50,514 nucleotides of DNA from Mastigamoeba balamuthi (GCA_902651635.1 CACRSC010000118.1:258579-309092), one strand, 5' to 3'. Positions 10,560 through 21,722 are shown, counted from the first letter of the stretch. The notes: a model not told the origin generated them from the letters alone. Numbers and translations are program-made.

Positions 10560-11335
10560 AATGTACTTGAATTACCTTCCTAGATGAAGATTTGAAGATT
10601 ATTGTAGTTGAAAAATCTCTTCCAGAGGATCTGTCAGAATTGCAAATGACTTTTTGTAAAGCCAAGGATATGGTGGTATCTGATCGAAATATATACAGTT
10701 GAATTCATGATTCTGGTCAAAATATCTTAAGCCCTTAGTCTCTGATCATCACTGTAAAGATCGTCCCAGATTTGCACAGAAAAACCTGGAACGAGATTGA
10801 ACATCTGTGCTTTTACAGACAAAATGGTAAGAAAGGTATGGTAACGACCTGGTATTAGAACTGCTATTTGAAAGGTTTTGTATGCAGTCAAGTTGATTGT
10901 TTTGAGCTGTTTCTCAGTCAATGGCTTAATTTAATTCCTTCAAACATAACCAGAAATTCTCAGTTCCTGTTACAGATCTACAACGACAGTCTTCTTCTAT
11001 CTGTAAAAAGTTAGAGAAGAAACCGGAATTGAGTTCGACAGGAGGACAACGACTCCAAGATGTTAGTAATTTGGCAACCTAGTGAAGAATGAACACTCAT
11101 CATTGGTGGCCAGCCTGCAGTCCAGATCTCAACCCCATTGAAAACGTTTGAGAACTACTCAGATAACGTGTAATGCTTAGGAATCACAGAAATATCAATG
11201 AATTATCTCGTGTCATTCGTAAAGAGTGGAAGTCACTTCCTGTGGAGAATTCTGAGATTTTTTGAATCTATCTATGTCTTCACGTTTGCAGGAGGGGGAA
11301 ATGGCCAATTATGACTACACCCTGTATTAGTGATC
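10560..11335 (+). pseudogene. Decayed Tc1/mariner transposase
   Basis: Fragments of a Tc1-type DDE transposase appear in order across shifting plus-strand frames. An FLDED-like stretch at about 10580 stands where the first catalytic Asp is expected. RKVW-x-RPG lies at about 10832-10850. A DNDSK sequence at 11044-11058 corresponds to the family QQDNDPKHTS motif around the second Asp. WPACSPDLNPIENV at 11108-11149 is the hallmark Tc1 motif. In-frame stops and frame changes follow each piece, including a stop in place of the Trp that normally follows the ENV. The sequence ends near CTACACCCTGTA at 11316-11327, which resembles a mariner-type inverted terminus. It is clearly inactive. Confidence 0.85.
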
Positions 11336-12033
11336 AGAACTCTGTCCACTCAGTTGAGAAAAGGGATCAAATGTGGATTCGGATCTTCTGTTAGAAATAT
11401 CAGCCTATCCGGTTCATTTTTACAAGCACTGTACCACATGGAACCCAAAGCAGTTCCCACATAGAACAGTCTAATATTGATGATTTAGCATTCACTGCCA
11501 GTCTGCTTAATCTCTTCAATGTCTATTGTGAGCTACGCACAGACTCAGATCTGTTCTTCCCGGCAGCTATGCACTGGCACTGTATAGGTGGGCACAAAAT
11601 GACTGAACTTGTTCAGAATGTTGGATGGGACAGATACATTGAGTGTAAACCAGAGCGGTAAAGCTTGATGACCAGATCTGCTATGATGCTGGAAGAGCTA
11701 ATACCCCCAACAATGAGTAAACCTGAACAGTTGAATATTGTTCGGGAATTCACTTTTTAGATTGATTTATAACTTGGTCATTCATCTCATAAAAGGCAAG
11801 ACAAAAATCAAAAAGAGATAATTGATTATCGAAGGGCGAAAGTGAACTCAATATGCTTTTATACAGACTTCTGGCTCTGGTCCACACTCAGATGCCGAGG
11901 GAGTTCGAGGGATTCGAAACACTGAGCATTCTATGCATCTGGAGGTGTTGAATCCATCGAACCCCCTCGGCATACAAAAACGGACAGTGTAGACCAGAGG
12001 CAGAAGAGCACATTGAGACCCTTCATGCAAGCA
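11336..12033. other. Spacer between the dead transposon and gene B
   Basis: No supported gene. Two short sequences at about 11885-11915 and 11945-11975 contain reverse-complementary blocks (TGCCGAGGGAGTTCGA and TCGAACCCCCTCGGCA), forming a small hairpin downstream of gene B. It could shape its 3' end. Confidence 0.4.
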
Positions 12034-12952
12034 TTAGATAAGTAGTTCAAACTCGTCCCCAGCCATGTTGAGGACGTCGTCCGACAGAGGTTGCAGACCC
12101 GGGTGAAGAGGTGCATCTGGATACTGTGCTACATGATGCAGCTCCAGTGCGTTCGACGAGTTTTGCACGGCCTCTAGGGCAGCTGATGCAGGTGCCCTGG
12201 ACCCCTCGGGCTCCTCGAGCTCAGCCAGAGGCCTCTTGCGGCCAGTGGTCTGCATCTCGAAGAAGCACGTCCAGAAGGCCACGTTCTCCTTGCCGGGCAG
12301 GAAGAACGCGTGCATGCGCTGCCTCTGCGGTCCCTCCCAGTAGTTCACCCAGACGTCGTCTCGCTTCGTGTTGCCGCTCTGCAGGTGGCGCAGCGGGAGC
12401 CGTGGCGAGGGAACCGGGGGAATGTGAGCAGATCAGGTAAGGAACAACTGCGGAGAATGACGTACGCACCTTGCGAACCCAACCGTCGGGCTTTCCCGTG
12501 CCCCTCAGCGCGGGGACTCCCCTCGTGGTGCCCCCGTACCACCCGCAGCAGACGGCCCTGTACGCAGCGCCCCCGTCCGCGCGCGCCGGGGGCTCGTCGG
12601 GCACGACGAACCCGAGGACCGCGGTCACGTCGTCGACGCTGCCCACCGCGCACAGCGCCTGCGCCACGACGAGCACGCGCACGCCGCCGACGCAGCTGAG
12701 GTCCTGCTGCACGAGCGCACGCGTGGCGGCGGTCTCGGCGAGCGCGCTGGTCGCGACGCGGAGCTGCGAGACAAGTGATTCTGCGCCCCCGCTGCTCCCG
12801 CGCACCGCACGGGCGATCTCGCTGTCGATGCGCGGCGTCAGCTGCTCCAGGCGCTGCTGCTTGGTCGGCGCCCTGGGCCTGGGCCTGCGCCTGGCCTGCG
12901 GGGCCCCCGGGGCTGTGCTGGGCGTCGCAGGCGTTGTGGTCTGCTCGTTCAT
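12034..12952 (-). CDS. Unknown protein B, paralogue of protein A
   Basis: Exons 12952-12470 and 12378-12034, joined by a 91-bp phase-0 intron (donor AAG|GTGCGT, acceptor CTGCAG|AGC), give 275 residues. After a Pro/Arg-rich start, residues about 30-95 are helical. Residues about 130-161 read CGWYGGTTRGVPALRG followed by GWVRK. Exon 2 opens with SGNTKRDDVWVNYWEGP, then QRMHAFFLPGKENVAFWTCF. Motifs, intron position and phase match gene A. The tail ends in an acidic, hydrophobic stretch, LSDDVLNMAGDEFELLI, which looks like a short linear interaction or activation motif (inference). No known family is recognised. The start was chosen at the first Met giving the conserved N-terminal helix. Confidence 0.8.
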
Positions 12953-13197
12953 GGCAGTGGAACGCTCTCGACCGGGCGTTTTGGAGCGAAAAATGGGTTT
13001 CTGACTGCAGGTGTTTTTCTGCCAGGTGCAACGGTGTCTCGGCGGTCGGCGCTCTTTGGTGATCTCTCTCACCCGGCTGACGTGTGGTGCTGCCTGGATG
13101 AATTTCCACTGATATCGGCGATATCTTGGGGAGCAATATCTCGCACTGAATGACGTGGGCGGCTGTTGTGCGCTCGTCGCTTTCGCGTCCGGCATCG
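12953..13197. promoter_or_regulatory. Bidirectional intergenic promoter region with GATATC motifs
   Basis: This 245-bp gap separates the divergent starts of gene B (minus) and the AMMECR1-domain gene (plus). It contains GATATC at 13111 and 13120 and AATATC at 13135, a motif recurring near several other starts in the window. Calling it regulatory is inference from position and recurrence. Confidence 0.4.
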
Positions 13198-14036
13198 ATG
13201 GCGGCCCTCACCCCCGACGAGCAGCGCACCGCCCTGCGCATCGCCTGGCACGCCCTCACCGAGGCCGTCACGCACAACAGGCGCCTCACGGCCAAGTACA
13301 TCGAGGTCTCTCGCTTGCCCCCTCGTATCGGATCGATCGCGATATTCCCCCCAGATTTCGTCGATGAGTTTCAATTTGACGATCGATCCGAATTCGAATT
13401 GCGCGGCCCAATCTCCCCGCAGGAGCGTTTCGAGCTGACGCCGGCGCTGCGAGAGGCGCGCGGCGTGTTCGTGACTCTGGAGAAGGGCCGCGGGGCCGGC
13501 GCCAAGAAGTCGCTGCGCGGCTGCATCGGCTACGTCTCGGGCCGCGTGCCGCTCTACCAGGCACGCAAGAATCTCGAAACACAAACCGCATTTGAATCTG
13601 AATTATGACTTTGAATTTGAATTTGCCCGCCAATTTGACGCCCGCCCCCAAGGGCATCGCCGAGAACGCTGCCAACGCTGCGCTGGAGGACGACAGGTTC
13701 CGGGCGGTGTCCGCCGGGGAGCTGGGGGCGCTGAGCGTGGAGGTGAGCGCGATGACGCCGCTGGAGCGGTGCGCACAGCTGCCCGGGGGCGTCGTGGTGG
13801 GCACGCACGGCCTCGACGTGGCCCTGGGCAGGCGCTCGGGCCTGCTGCTGCCCCAGGTGGCCGTCGAGTGGGGCTGGGGCAGCGAGGAGTTCCTCGAGGA
13901 GACGTGCCTCAAGGCGGGGCTGCCGCGGGCTGCCTGGCGCGACCCCAAGGCCGTCGTCCGCCGCTTCAGCGCGCAGGTCTTCTGCGACGACCAGTTCCCC
14001 GACGTCCGCCCGCCCGCAGGCGACCCGGCGTGCTGA
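13198..14036 (+). CDS. AMMECR1-domain protein
   Basis: Three exons, 13198-13305, 13423-13560 and 13653-14036, give 209 residues, the usual size of a stand-alone AMMECR1 domain. Diagnostic segments are SLRGCIGYVSGRVPLYQ at the exon 2 end, AENAANAALEDDRF at the exon 3 start, LSVEVSAMTPLE, VVGTHGLDVALGRRSGLLLP and VEWGWGSEEFLEETCLKAGL. Both introns are phase 0. The second begins CAG|GCACGC and ends CCAAG, so it is a GC-AG intron; the family alignment requires this join. An in-frame upstream ATG at 13150 would add 16 residues, but 13198 fits the family better. The biochemical role of the domain is not settled; in prokaryotes it accompanies the Memo and radical-SAM families. Confidence 0.92.
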
Positions 14037-15656
14037 CCCGTGCCCCCCGCGAGGCCTGGGGGGCTGGCACGTTGCGATCGGCCGAGGCGATGTGGGGCTG
14101 TAAATCAGTTGAGTGTGTGGCTTGCTGTGTGCTCTGCTGCTGCCCAGTGTGAGCCAATAGACAAGTCTGCTTGTTGCCCCGGTTTGCGTCTCGCAGGTGG
14201 TGGTTCCGAGATGGTCTGAGGGCCCTGGGCTCAGGCTGCTGCTGGTCGAGAGTGTGCTGCATTAAATTGAATTTGTTTCTGTGTAAGGTGTCGGACAGTC
14301 GCTGTGTCTTGTGGATTTGAGGGCCAGGGGTGGCCGTGGCTCAGCTGGTCCATTCGTGTCACCGGAGGGGGATATCTGTTGTCCCAGATATTTTGGGTTG
14401 CTGGGCACTGGGCATGCTGATCAGAGCCCTATCAGCAGCCGGGGTGCGTTGGCAAGGGTCGCCTAAGTGGTGGCCAGCCTGGTGGAGGCCTGGACAGACG
14501 GCGAGGGATCGGAAAAGGGAACCGAGCAAGTTAGTTTCACCGTGGGAAGCGAATCCCGCTGCTGCTGCTGCTGGCTGTCCCCGGTGCGGAGGACGGGAAA
14601 GACCCCGCAGCTGATGTCAGAGATATCTTTTCTGTGTAACAATCGCGTGGAGAAAAATACCCCTCCTACCAAAGCGGAGGCAACTACCAGTCCCCGATTC
14701 GTTAACGCAGCCACGCGGCCCGCGATTCCGCCGTACGCCGCCCCCAGCACTCGCCCACTCCTGCTCCGCGCGCGGGGCGCTCCGTATTCGCCGCGAAAAC
14801 TGGCGGCGAAGGACCCCACTTTTCATTCAAAAGGAAAAATTCCACGCGGGGCTCAGCCCACGCAGCACCAAAAGGAGCGCGCCCCATCCGAAACCGGATG
14901 CATGGCCCCCCCACCTCCCACACGCACTCACGCATAAAGAAGGAAGTGATCACCCCCGAGCCCCCTCGGTCGAAATGGCAAAGAAAGCCAGGGCCAGCAG
15001 CAGCACCAGCCCTCCCTTTTAACTTCGCTACCTTGTCTTTCTTCCTCTTTCTCCCCCTCTCCCCCCTGCCCCCCCCTCTTCCTCCTCTCGCCCGCCCTGC
15101 CCCGCGGGCTCCTCTCCTCGCCTCTTTTTTTAAACCGGTGCACCTCCGCGGAGCCGCCGACGGGGCGGGTACCGCCAGGGGTGGCGGGGTGCACCTCTTG
15201 GACCCCCCTCTGCCCCTCAGCGCTGCTTTTTCTCTGCCCACCCACCCCCCTCTTTCTGCGCAAAGGTCCACATCGTCTTTTTCGCTTTTCTTTTTCGCTC
15301 TGTGCGCTGCTGCACGGCCTGTGCGCTTCTGCACCGGCGGCGAGAGGGGGGGGGGCCCCGGGTGGATGTCTTTCGCCCGGCGGGGGGTGGACACGGCCCC
15401 CGGGGGGGCTCTTCTCGCGCAGCCCGCGCGCTGGCGAAACGGCCCGGGGGCGATTGGGGGTTATTTTTCGCGCGGTCATTTGTCTGCGCGTGACTCGTTT
15501 TCACCGTTCTGTTGAAGAACACAATCCTAACACGCCAGGCGCCACCACACTGACCCCCCCCATCACCCACCGTGGCACCGCCACGCTCACCGCAACCCCT
15601 ACCAACGCGGGCACTCTTGCAGTAGCCTGATTTCGACAGCGAGGACCACCACAAAT
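14037..15656. other. Long GC-rich intergenic region upstream of the MADS gene
   Basis: An ATTAAA at 14263 may be the polyadenylation signal of the AMMECR1 gene. GATATC/GATATT motifs lie at 14371, 14387 and 14622. From about 14990 to 15620 the DNA is strongly C-rich on the plus strand (poly-pyrimidine tracts). Frames that stay open here do so because of base composition. No domain or splice-consistent gene was found. It is probably the promoter or 5' leader of the MADS gene. Confidence 0.45.
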
Positions 15657-16771
15657 ATGGCAGCCGAGCCCAAACTATCTCCCGAGGAGGAGGCTGCTTC
15701 CGTGCGTGTGCACCCCTCCCGTCCACCCCACCCCACACCCCCCCCTCTCATTTTCCTCCCCCTTCCCGCCAACCCTCGTCGCCCCCCTTTCTCCGTTTCC
15801 CCCTGCGCGGCAAACAACGCACGCAACCAACGCGGCGCCTGCGATCCCAGGGCGACGAGGCGTACAGCGACGAGGGCGGCGAGTCGAGCGTCGAGGAGGA
15901 CAAGACCGGGGCGGCGGGGGGCGCGTCCGGGGCGGCGACGGCGCCGGCGGGGAAGGCGGTGCGGCGCAAGATCGCGATCGAGTACATCAGCGACCGCAAC
16001 CGGCGGCACATCACGTTCAGCAAGCGCAAGGCGGGGCTGACGAAGAAGGCCTTTGAGCTGAGCCGCCTGACGGGGGCGCAGGTGCTGCTGCTGGTGGCGA
16101 GCGACACGGGTCACGTCTACACCTTCGCGACGCCCAAGCTCAAGCCCATCATCCACGAGCGCGAGGGCCGCGAGCTCATCCAGGCCTGCCTCGTGGCCCC
16201 GGACCCCGCCCCCGGCACCGAGGCCCCCGACGAGCCCCGCGGCGGCGAGGAGCGCGGCCTCCGCACCACCAAGCGCGCCTCCCCCGCCGCCGTCACGATG
16301 CCCTCTGCCGCCGGCGCCGGCGCCGCGCCCCCCGCGGCCAAGGCGGCCCGCGGCCAGGGCGGCGGCCGCAGGGGCTCGGCCCAGGGCGCCGCCGCAGCCC
16401 AGCAGGCCGCCGTCGCAGCGCAGCAGGCCGCAGCGGCGCAGGCAGCAGCGGCGCAGGCCGCGCAGCAGGCGGGCGAGGGCGAGGGGGCGCCGCCGCCGCC
16501 GTCGAGCATGCCCGAGCCCCTGGACCCGCACATGCTGCCGGCGCTGGGGGCGCAGGGGGCCGCCGGGCAGTTTGCGGGGTTCGCGGCGGCCGGGGGCCCG
16601 TTCGCGGCGTTTGGCGGGGGCTACGGGGGCGCGGGGGGCGCGGGGATGATGCCGCCGGGGCTGATGCCCTTTGACGCGGCCACGGTGGCGGCGGCGGCCG
16701 CGGGGCTCGGCGGCCAGGCCTCCCAGAACCCCTTCTTCGGGTTCCCCGCCAGCATGTGGGGGCTCAAGTGA
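15657..16771 (+). CDS. SRF-type MADS-box transcription factor
   Basis: Exon 1 (15657-15701, 15 codons) joins exon 2 (15851-16771) through a 149-bp phase-0 intron (TCC|GTGCGT, CCCAG|GGC). The product is about 321 residues. The MADS box occupies about residues 51-108. It begins with a basic RRKIAIEYISDRNRRHITFS stretch and continues with KRKAGLTKKAFELSRLTGAQ and LLLVASDTGHVYTFATPKL. The GHVYTFAT motif marks the type I/SRF class rather than MEF2. SRF-class proteins bind CArG boxes as dimers in the nucleus. An acidic, Gly/Ala-rich segment precedes the box. The C-terminal half is Ala/Gln/Gly/Pro-rich low complexity, like activation regions in this family. Confidence 0.95.
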
Positions 16772-17436
16772 GCTGGCTGCACCACCCCCGCGGATGCCTC
16801 CTCCTCCTCCTCCTCGTGCGCGCAGAGCGACGCCTGTGCGGGCTCTGCCCCCCCCTATACAAATAGCCCTCGGAGCCCCTGAGCTACTCTCTTCTTCTCC
16901 TCTTCGCTCGCACACCCGCTTCATCATACACGCCCGTCTTCTCTCCCTCTCCCCCCTTCCCCCTCCCCCCTTCCCTCCCCTCCCACACCTCCGCGGCACG
17001 CGGCGCCACCGCCCAAGGACTGGCGGTTGCCTCCTCGCTGCTCCTCCAACTGTTTTTTTCACGGACACTATCAACTTTTCATACACGCAGTGTCTTTTGC
17101 CTTTGCTCCAGAGCGTCGCTCTCCCTGGCGCTGCCTCCCCCCCGTAGTGTCGAGAGCCTGGGCAGGCGGCTGCTGCTGCTGGCCCTCGGGCAGCGGGCGG
17201 TGCAGCGGCTGCAGCGCTGTGGGGCACTCGGTCGGAGAGGTCTGACTCAGCCGGCCAAACGGGAAGGTGCACAGGAACAGTAAGCAGGTGACGTGGCCTT
17301 TGCCGAAGCAGGCAGGGCGTCCTGCCAGCACCACCCGCCCGGCGGGCACAGCCGCACCGACGCACCGATGCACCGACGGCCTCGCGCGCCCCCCAGGCCC
17401 TCAGGGTCTCACGAGGAGCGTAGTGTGGTGATGCAA

Positions 17437-17499
17437 GACACACACACACGCACACGCACGCACACACGCACACACGCACACACGCACGCACACACACGC
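17437..17499 (+). repeat. CA/CG-type dinucleotide microsatellite
   Basis: About 63 bp of (CA)n interrupted regularly by CG, giving ACACACGC-type units. Purely simple sequence. Confidence 0.9.
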
Positions 17500-18135
17500 C
17501 AGCCCAGTGCTGGCAACACGGCCCCTCGGCACTGGACCGGAACGTGCAGTTTTATTCAGAGACCGGCGGTGTGCGGGGCTGCCTGGAGCGCTGTAGCGGC
17601 TCCCGAGGTCCGGCCACGGGGACTCACAGAGAGCAGAGTTCCTGGCCGCGAGTCCTGCAGGTCACACCACAGAAATAGCTGTGGGGGTTCTCCAGCCGAA
17701 ACGTGGTCACAATGGGGTGGGGAGCACATGCTGTGGGACGAGTTTGGTTCCTGGATGTGGTTTGGTGGGTGAGAATTTCCCGACACAGGGCATTGCATTC
17801 TATTCTCCGTTGTATGAGCACCCCATACAGAATTCCCCTCGGCAGTCCACATAATCCGTCTTCTATGAGGGTTCTGTAGATTGATGAAGGTTTGGCGGAT
17901 GGGGGGAACTATGGCGCCCGAGCTGTTCTTCAGCAGTGTGTAGTCTTTTGATGGGGAGGATTCTTCTGAGAGTCTTTCCAACTTGCCATCAGATAATCTG
18001 AATTTCTGTTCTTGGATCGCGTGATTCCCAAAGGCAGGGCGCATGTCATAGGCGTCAGACGGGTCTTTTCCCGAGGATTATGTATTGATTTCACATGGCA
18101 CGATCAGCTTCCCCTGGCGTGTGACGCGCACTCAC

Positions 18136-18217
18136 CCCTGAGCTGCGTGACGGCATTGCGCAGCCCCTCAGCCTCTTGTCTCCTGCTCTGCAGCAGCGAG
18201 AGCTGGGACTGGCTCAC
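18136..18217 (-). CDS. Possible exon of an unresolved coiled-coil gene
   Basis: Bounded by an acceptor-like GGCAG|GTG on its 5' side and a donor-like AGGG|GTGAGT on its 3' side, this 82-nt segment reads VSQSQLSLLQSRRQEAEGLR and continues NAVTQLRG, a good heptad pattern. A frame starting KFRLSDGKLERLSEES near 18003 may be the next exon, but the phases I can see do not match. It may be part of a small gene antisense to the flanking genes, or a pseudogene. Confidence 0.3.
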
Positions 18218-18672
18218 CTGCCGTGCCAAATGGAGCTACTGGAGCTCCTGGACAGCTCACTGGCTCGCCTCTGCCCCGCAGAGGAACCTGAAGGCGCCGA
18301 CCTCGCGCGACAGCGGGCAGCGGGCAGCAGTTAAACCTGCGAGGCAGACAGCGTGCACACTCAGAGATGAGGCTGGCGCATCGCAGGAGAGGCGGTCGTC
18401 ATCAGGGGCAGCAACCAATTGAGAGCGAAAACTCACGCACATACGGACCTGAGACCACATGAGATCTAGAATGGGTCCAGAGATCGAATCGCACGCCACG
18501 GGCGCGATATCGACCAGAGCCATAAGAGACACACTTGGTCGTCACCATCTTCACCAGGCCACGAGCCTGCACCCAGCTCGGCAGCCGCTCGCCCAAGAGA
18601 CGTCATTGCCGGTTATCGACATGCCTTTTCGGAGATTCTCAGCCAACTATTTTTGGAAGCCACTCCACAGCA

Positions 18673-21600
18673 ATGCGCATCTGCACCGCGCTGCCCCTGA
18701 TCGCTGCTGTCCTGGCCTCGGCAGGGTGCCTCGCTGCCACCCTCGACAGCGACAAACTGCAGCAGTTCCGCGACTCGACGACGATCGCCGCCACCACAGT
18801 GGCCGTGTACACGGATGGCCTCGGGGACTTTGTACGACGCTCTCCCCCACTGCCCCTCCCTCTGCCCTGCGCTTACCCCAGAGTGTGCAGGTTCTGCTCG
18901 TAGCCAGGACAGCCGAATCGCAGTCGGTCCTGTACTCCAAGGCCATGGAGGAGAGGCAGACGTTGGACTTCAGCGACTTTGACCTGCTCACCTACTGGAC
19001 GTCCTCCGACCCCTCGTCGCCCGTCTCGGTCGCGGCCCTCGACCTCTCGCCCTTCCGCAACGCCGAGTTCTTCGCCAACGAGAAGGCGCTCGTCACGGAC
19101 CCCCCGTACAACACGTCGTATGCCAATGCAGGCGGGAAGTGTGTCTGCGCAGAGGGCTGGGAGCAGTGGTGCAGGCAGGTCCGCAACACCACCAACACCA
19201 CCAGCGGCTGCGCGGACGTCAGCTGCACCCGCTACTGCGAGATAGCGATCAACTACGTAGTGTCGGAGCAGCTCGACGGGCTCATCTATCAGAGCGTGAG
19301 CATATTCCCCTACGTGACGTCCATGTTCTGGGCGCGGGGCACCTCAGACTCGTTCTCGGCGCGCGTGTGGGTTCCGCCGACAATGTCCCTTGTCAGCTAC
19401 GGCGTCGCTGCCGGGAAGCTCACCAAGAACACCGGCCTGCTCTCTATCTCCGAGGGGCTCAAGAGTGGCCAGGTCGCCTGGAGCAACAGACAGTTTGAGC
19501 TCGTGACCAACCGTGCGGACTTCGCTCCCCTGCGAGCTGCTCTCACCCGGGCCCCAACGCCGAGCAGACTCCATCGTGACAGTTGCGACAAAGTGCTTTC
19601 TGTACGGGTGGTACATCGGGGACTTCTACGTCGACGTGTCGTACGACGCGCTGCAGGCGCTGTTCGGATCGCTGGCGTCGCCCAACGACAACACGAGTAT
19701 GGCGATGCTTATCAACAAGGAGGGCTACGTCGTGACCGCGGAGCACAGGATGGTGAAGCTTCTGTTTGGCAGGAACGACGGCACAGTCCTCTTCGACGAC
19801 AGCCTCGCGCAGACGCTGGCTGGCAACCTGACGTTCTTCGTGGACTACTGGGATGACAACGGCGACAACGCTGTCTTCGAGGTCAACAAAGTCCGCTACG
19901 TGGCCGCGTTCTACACCATGAAGCGCCAGCCGTTTATGTACGTCGCGCTGGAGCTCGAGTCCAAGTACATTGGTGAGCGGCAGTCGTTTGGACTCGCAGC
20001 TCACTGCTCATCGCAGCCCATGAGTCGATTCTGATGGAGGTCCTGCTCTCCACGCTCTTCCCGGCGTTCTTCGTGGTCCTGACCGCCCTGTTCTGCATCA
20101 TCTGTTACACGAAGAGGCTAAAGCGTCGCGTGGAGCAGCTCGAGAACGAGGTTGTGAACATTGCGGAGGACAACGCGGTGGGAACTCCGGCAGAGGGGGT
20201 TATCCACAGTCTCCTCAACCTGAGAAAGAAGAGAAGACCTCTCAACCTTCTCGAGAAGGACGAGCTTCTGCGCATCGTCGGGCTCATCGGCAGCAACAAG
20301 CTCTTCCAATCGGACTACGAGCAGAGGAAAAAAGACGGCCAAATCAGCACGTCCAATTTCTCGGTTACCAGTGCCCGAAATAACGCTAGACACTGACAAA
20401 TAGACGTGGAGGATGACGTGGACGCCTACTTGAAGGAAACTCTGCTGAACAGGAAGGAGACACCGCACTCTCTCATGGATTTGCAGGCTATGGCGATCAG
20501 CACTACAGTCTGCAGCCTCACCCAGCTGTGCGAATGCGGACCGCGGCATTGGCTGACACCTCAACTCCAGTTCGCTCGAGACAAAGAGTGGGGCTCCGTT
20601 CAACGCATGGTCGTTCAACGTCCTCAACGAGTTCGATACGCCCCAGTTGGACAAGATGGCTCTTATATCCCTGCGGGACAACGGACTGATCGGCGGTGTT
20701 CCCGTCGACGTGGATAAGCTATGCCTCTACTTCAACCAGATCCAGGAGGGCTACAAGGACAACCCGTTTGTCCAAGTCTGGTTCCACTCGGCTGACGGCC
20801 CTCTCAGGTACCACAATGCGTTCCACGCGATGGACGTGCTGCAAGCCTTGACGGTTCTCCTCGGAGAGTGCAAGGACAGGATGAAGTTCACAAAGGAGGA
20901 ACTCTTTGCTGCGATACTGGCCGCCACGTATGGGTGTTTGTATACAGCGTGGTGACTCACGAACCGTCGCAGCGTTCACGACTACAAGCACCCGGGGGTG
21001 AACAACACGTTTCTGACCACCACGTTCGACCCGCTCGCTCTGCGATACAACGCAGTGTCTGTTCTGGAGAGCATGCATGCGGCTGATAGCGCCACTCTGC
21101 TGCACACCGACCTCAACTTCCTGCAAGACTGCCCCAAGGCCTCGTACTCGACCATCATCAGCATCTTCACGCAGATGGTCCTGGCCACGGACATGTGTAC
21201 GCCACAGCAAACCCTCCGACCCCCGCTGTCTTGTGTTTCTGGAGGCTGACACAGGAGAACGGCAGCTCGGCACGTGGAAATCATGTCGCAGCTGACAGCC
21301 AAAATCGCGTCTGAGACGTTCGACTTCACGCAGTCGGCAGACCGATTGCTGGCCCTCAAATGCCTCCTGAAGTTCTCTGACCTCAGCAACCCCTCCCGCG
21401 AGTGGGACGCATGCTTCCTGTGGGCCAAGCGGGTGCTGGAGGAGAACTTTGCCCAAGGAGACAGAGAGAAGCAACTTGGGCTTCCGGTGTCCCCGTTCAT
21501 GGACAGGGCTACAACGGTAACAACCTCAAATTCGATTTGAATATGCTGACAGGATTTGCTCCGCAGAACCTGCCCAAAGTCCAGGTCACGTTCCTCACAT

Positions 21601-21722
21601 TCGTGGCACTGCCACTCGTCGAGACAATGTGCCACGTAGTCCCTGTTGTCGGGGCACAGGCCCTGGCAAACATCCAGAAGAACATCGCCAAGTGGAAGGA
21701 GATGCAAGCAGACAGCGACTAG
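18673..21722 (+). CDS. Receptor-type class I cyclic-nucleotide phosphodiesterase
   Basis: Nine exons: 18673-18831, 18891-19512, 19568-19972, 20017-20370, 20404-20527, 20571-20927, 20973-21196, 21266-21516, 21567-21722. Phases match at every join and give 883 residues; the 33-bp intron 4 is the least certain. A signal or anchor segment (residues about 1-22) precedes a long Asn-glycosylation-rich ectodomain resembling a double-Cache fold, including GYVVTAEHRMVKLLF after a YIGDFYVDVSYDAL strand. One membrane span (about 403-425) and a basic coiled linker follow. The PDEase I domain has YHNAFHAMDVLQ, the signature HDYKHPGVNN, ATDMSRHVEIM and KFSDLSNPSREW, so the metal-binding His and Asp residues are all present. 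It should hydrolyse cAMP and/or cGMP at the cytosolic face. Ligand and nucleotide preference cannot be read. Confidence 0.93.

Larger units (their letters stand above)
16772..18672. other. Intergenic region between MADS and phosphodiesterase genes
   Basis: Contains pyrimidine-rich DNA just after the MADS stop, a (CA)n-type microsatellite at 17437-17499, and a possible minus-strand coding segment (see 18136-18217). A 162-codon minus-strand frame at 18044-17556 contains a charged stretch that could be a further exon, but I could not join the pieces in frame. Confidence 0.4.

Noticed and set aside
9113-11372. Shared 15-mer AAAAGGGATCAAATG at about 9115 and 11353
   Set aside because: Flanking sequence is not similar, so it does not support a repeat family on its own.
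13566-13948. Long minus-strand frames across the AMMECR1 and MADS genes
   Set aside because: They are antisense to exons whose protein families are clear. GC-rich third positions on the plus strand keep the opposite strand open.
14331-14370. tRNA-like A-box sequence (TGGCTCAGCTGGT)
   Set aside because: No B-box at the required distance and no cloverleaf could be formed by eye.
14702-15630. Several long overlapping frames on both strands
   Set aside because: They arise from C-rich and G-rich tracts that lack stops. There are no domains, no splice-consistent structure and strong low complexity.
17556-18044. 162-codon minus-strand frame
   Set aside because: A charged stretch looks coding, but no domain is recognised and the phase does not fit the nearby coiled-coil exon candidate. 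It is mentioned only in the gap entry.
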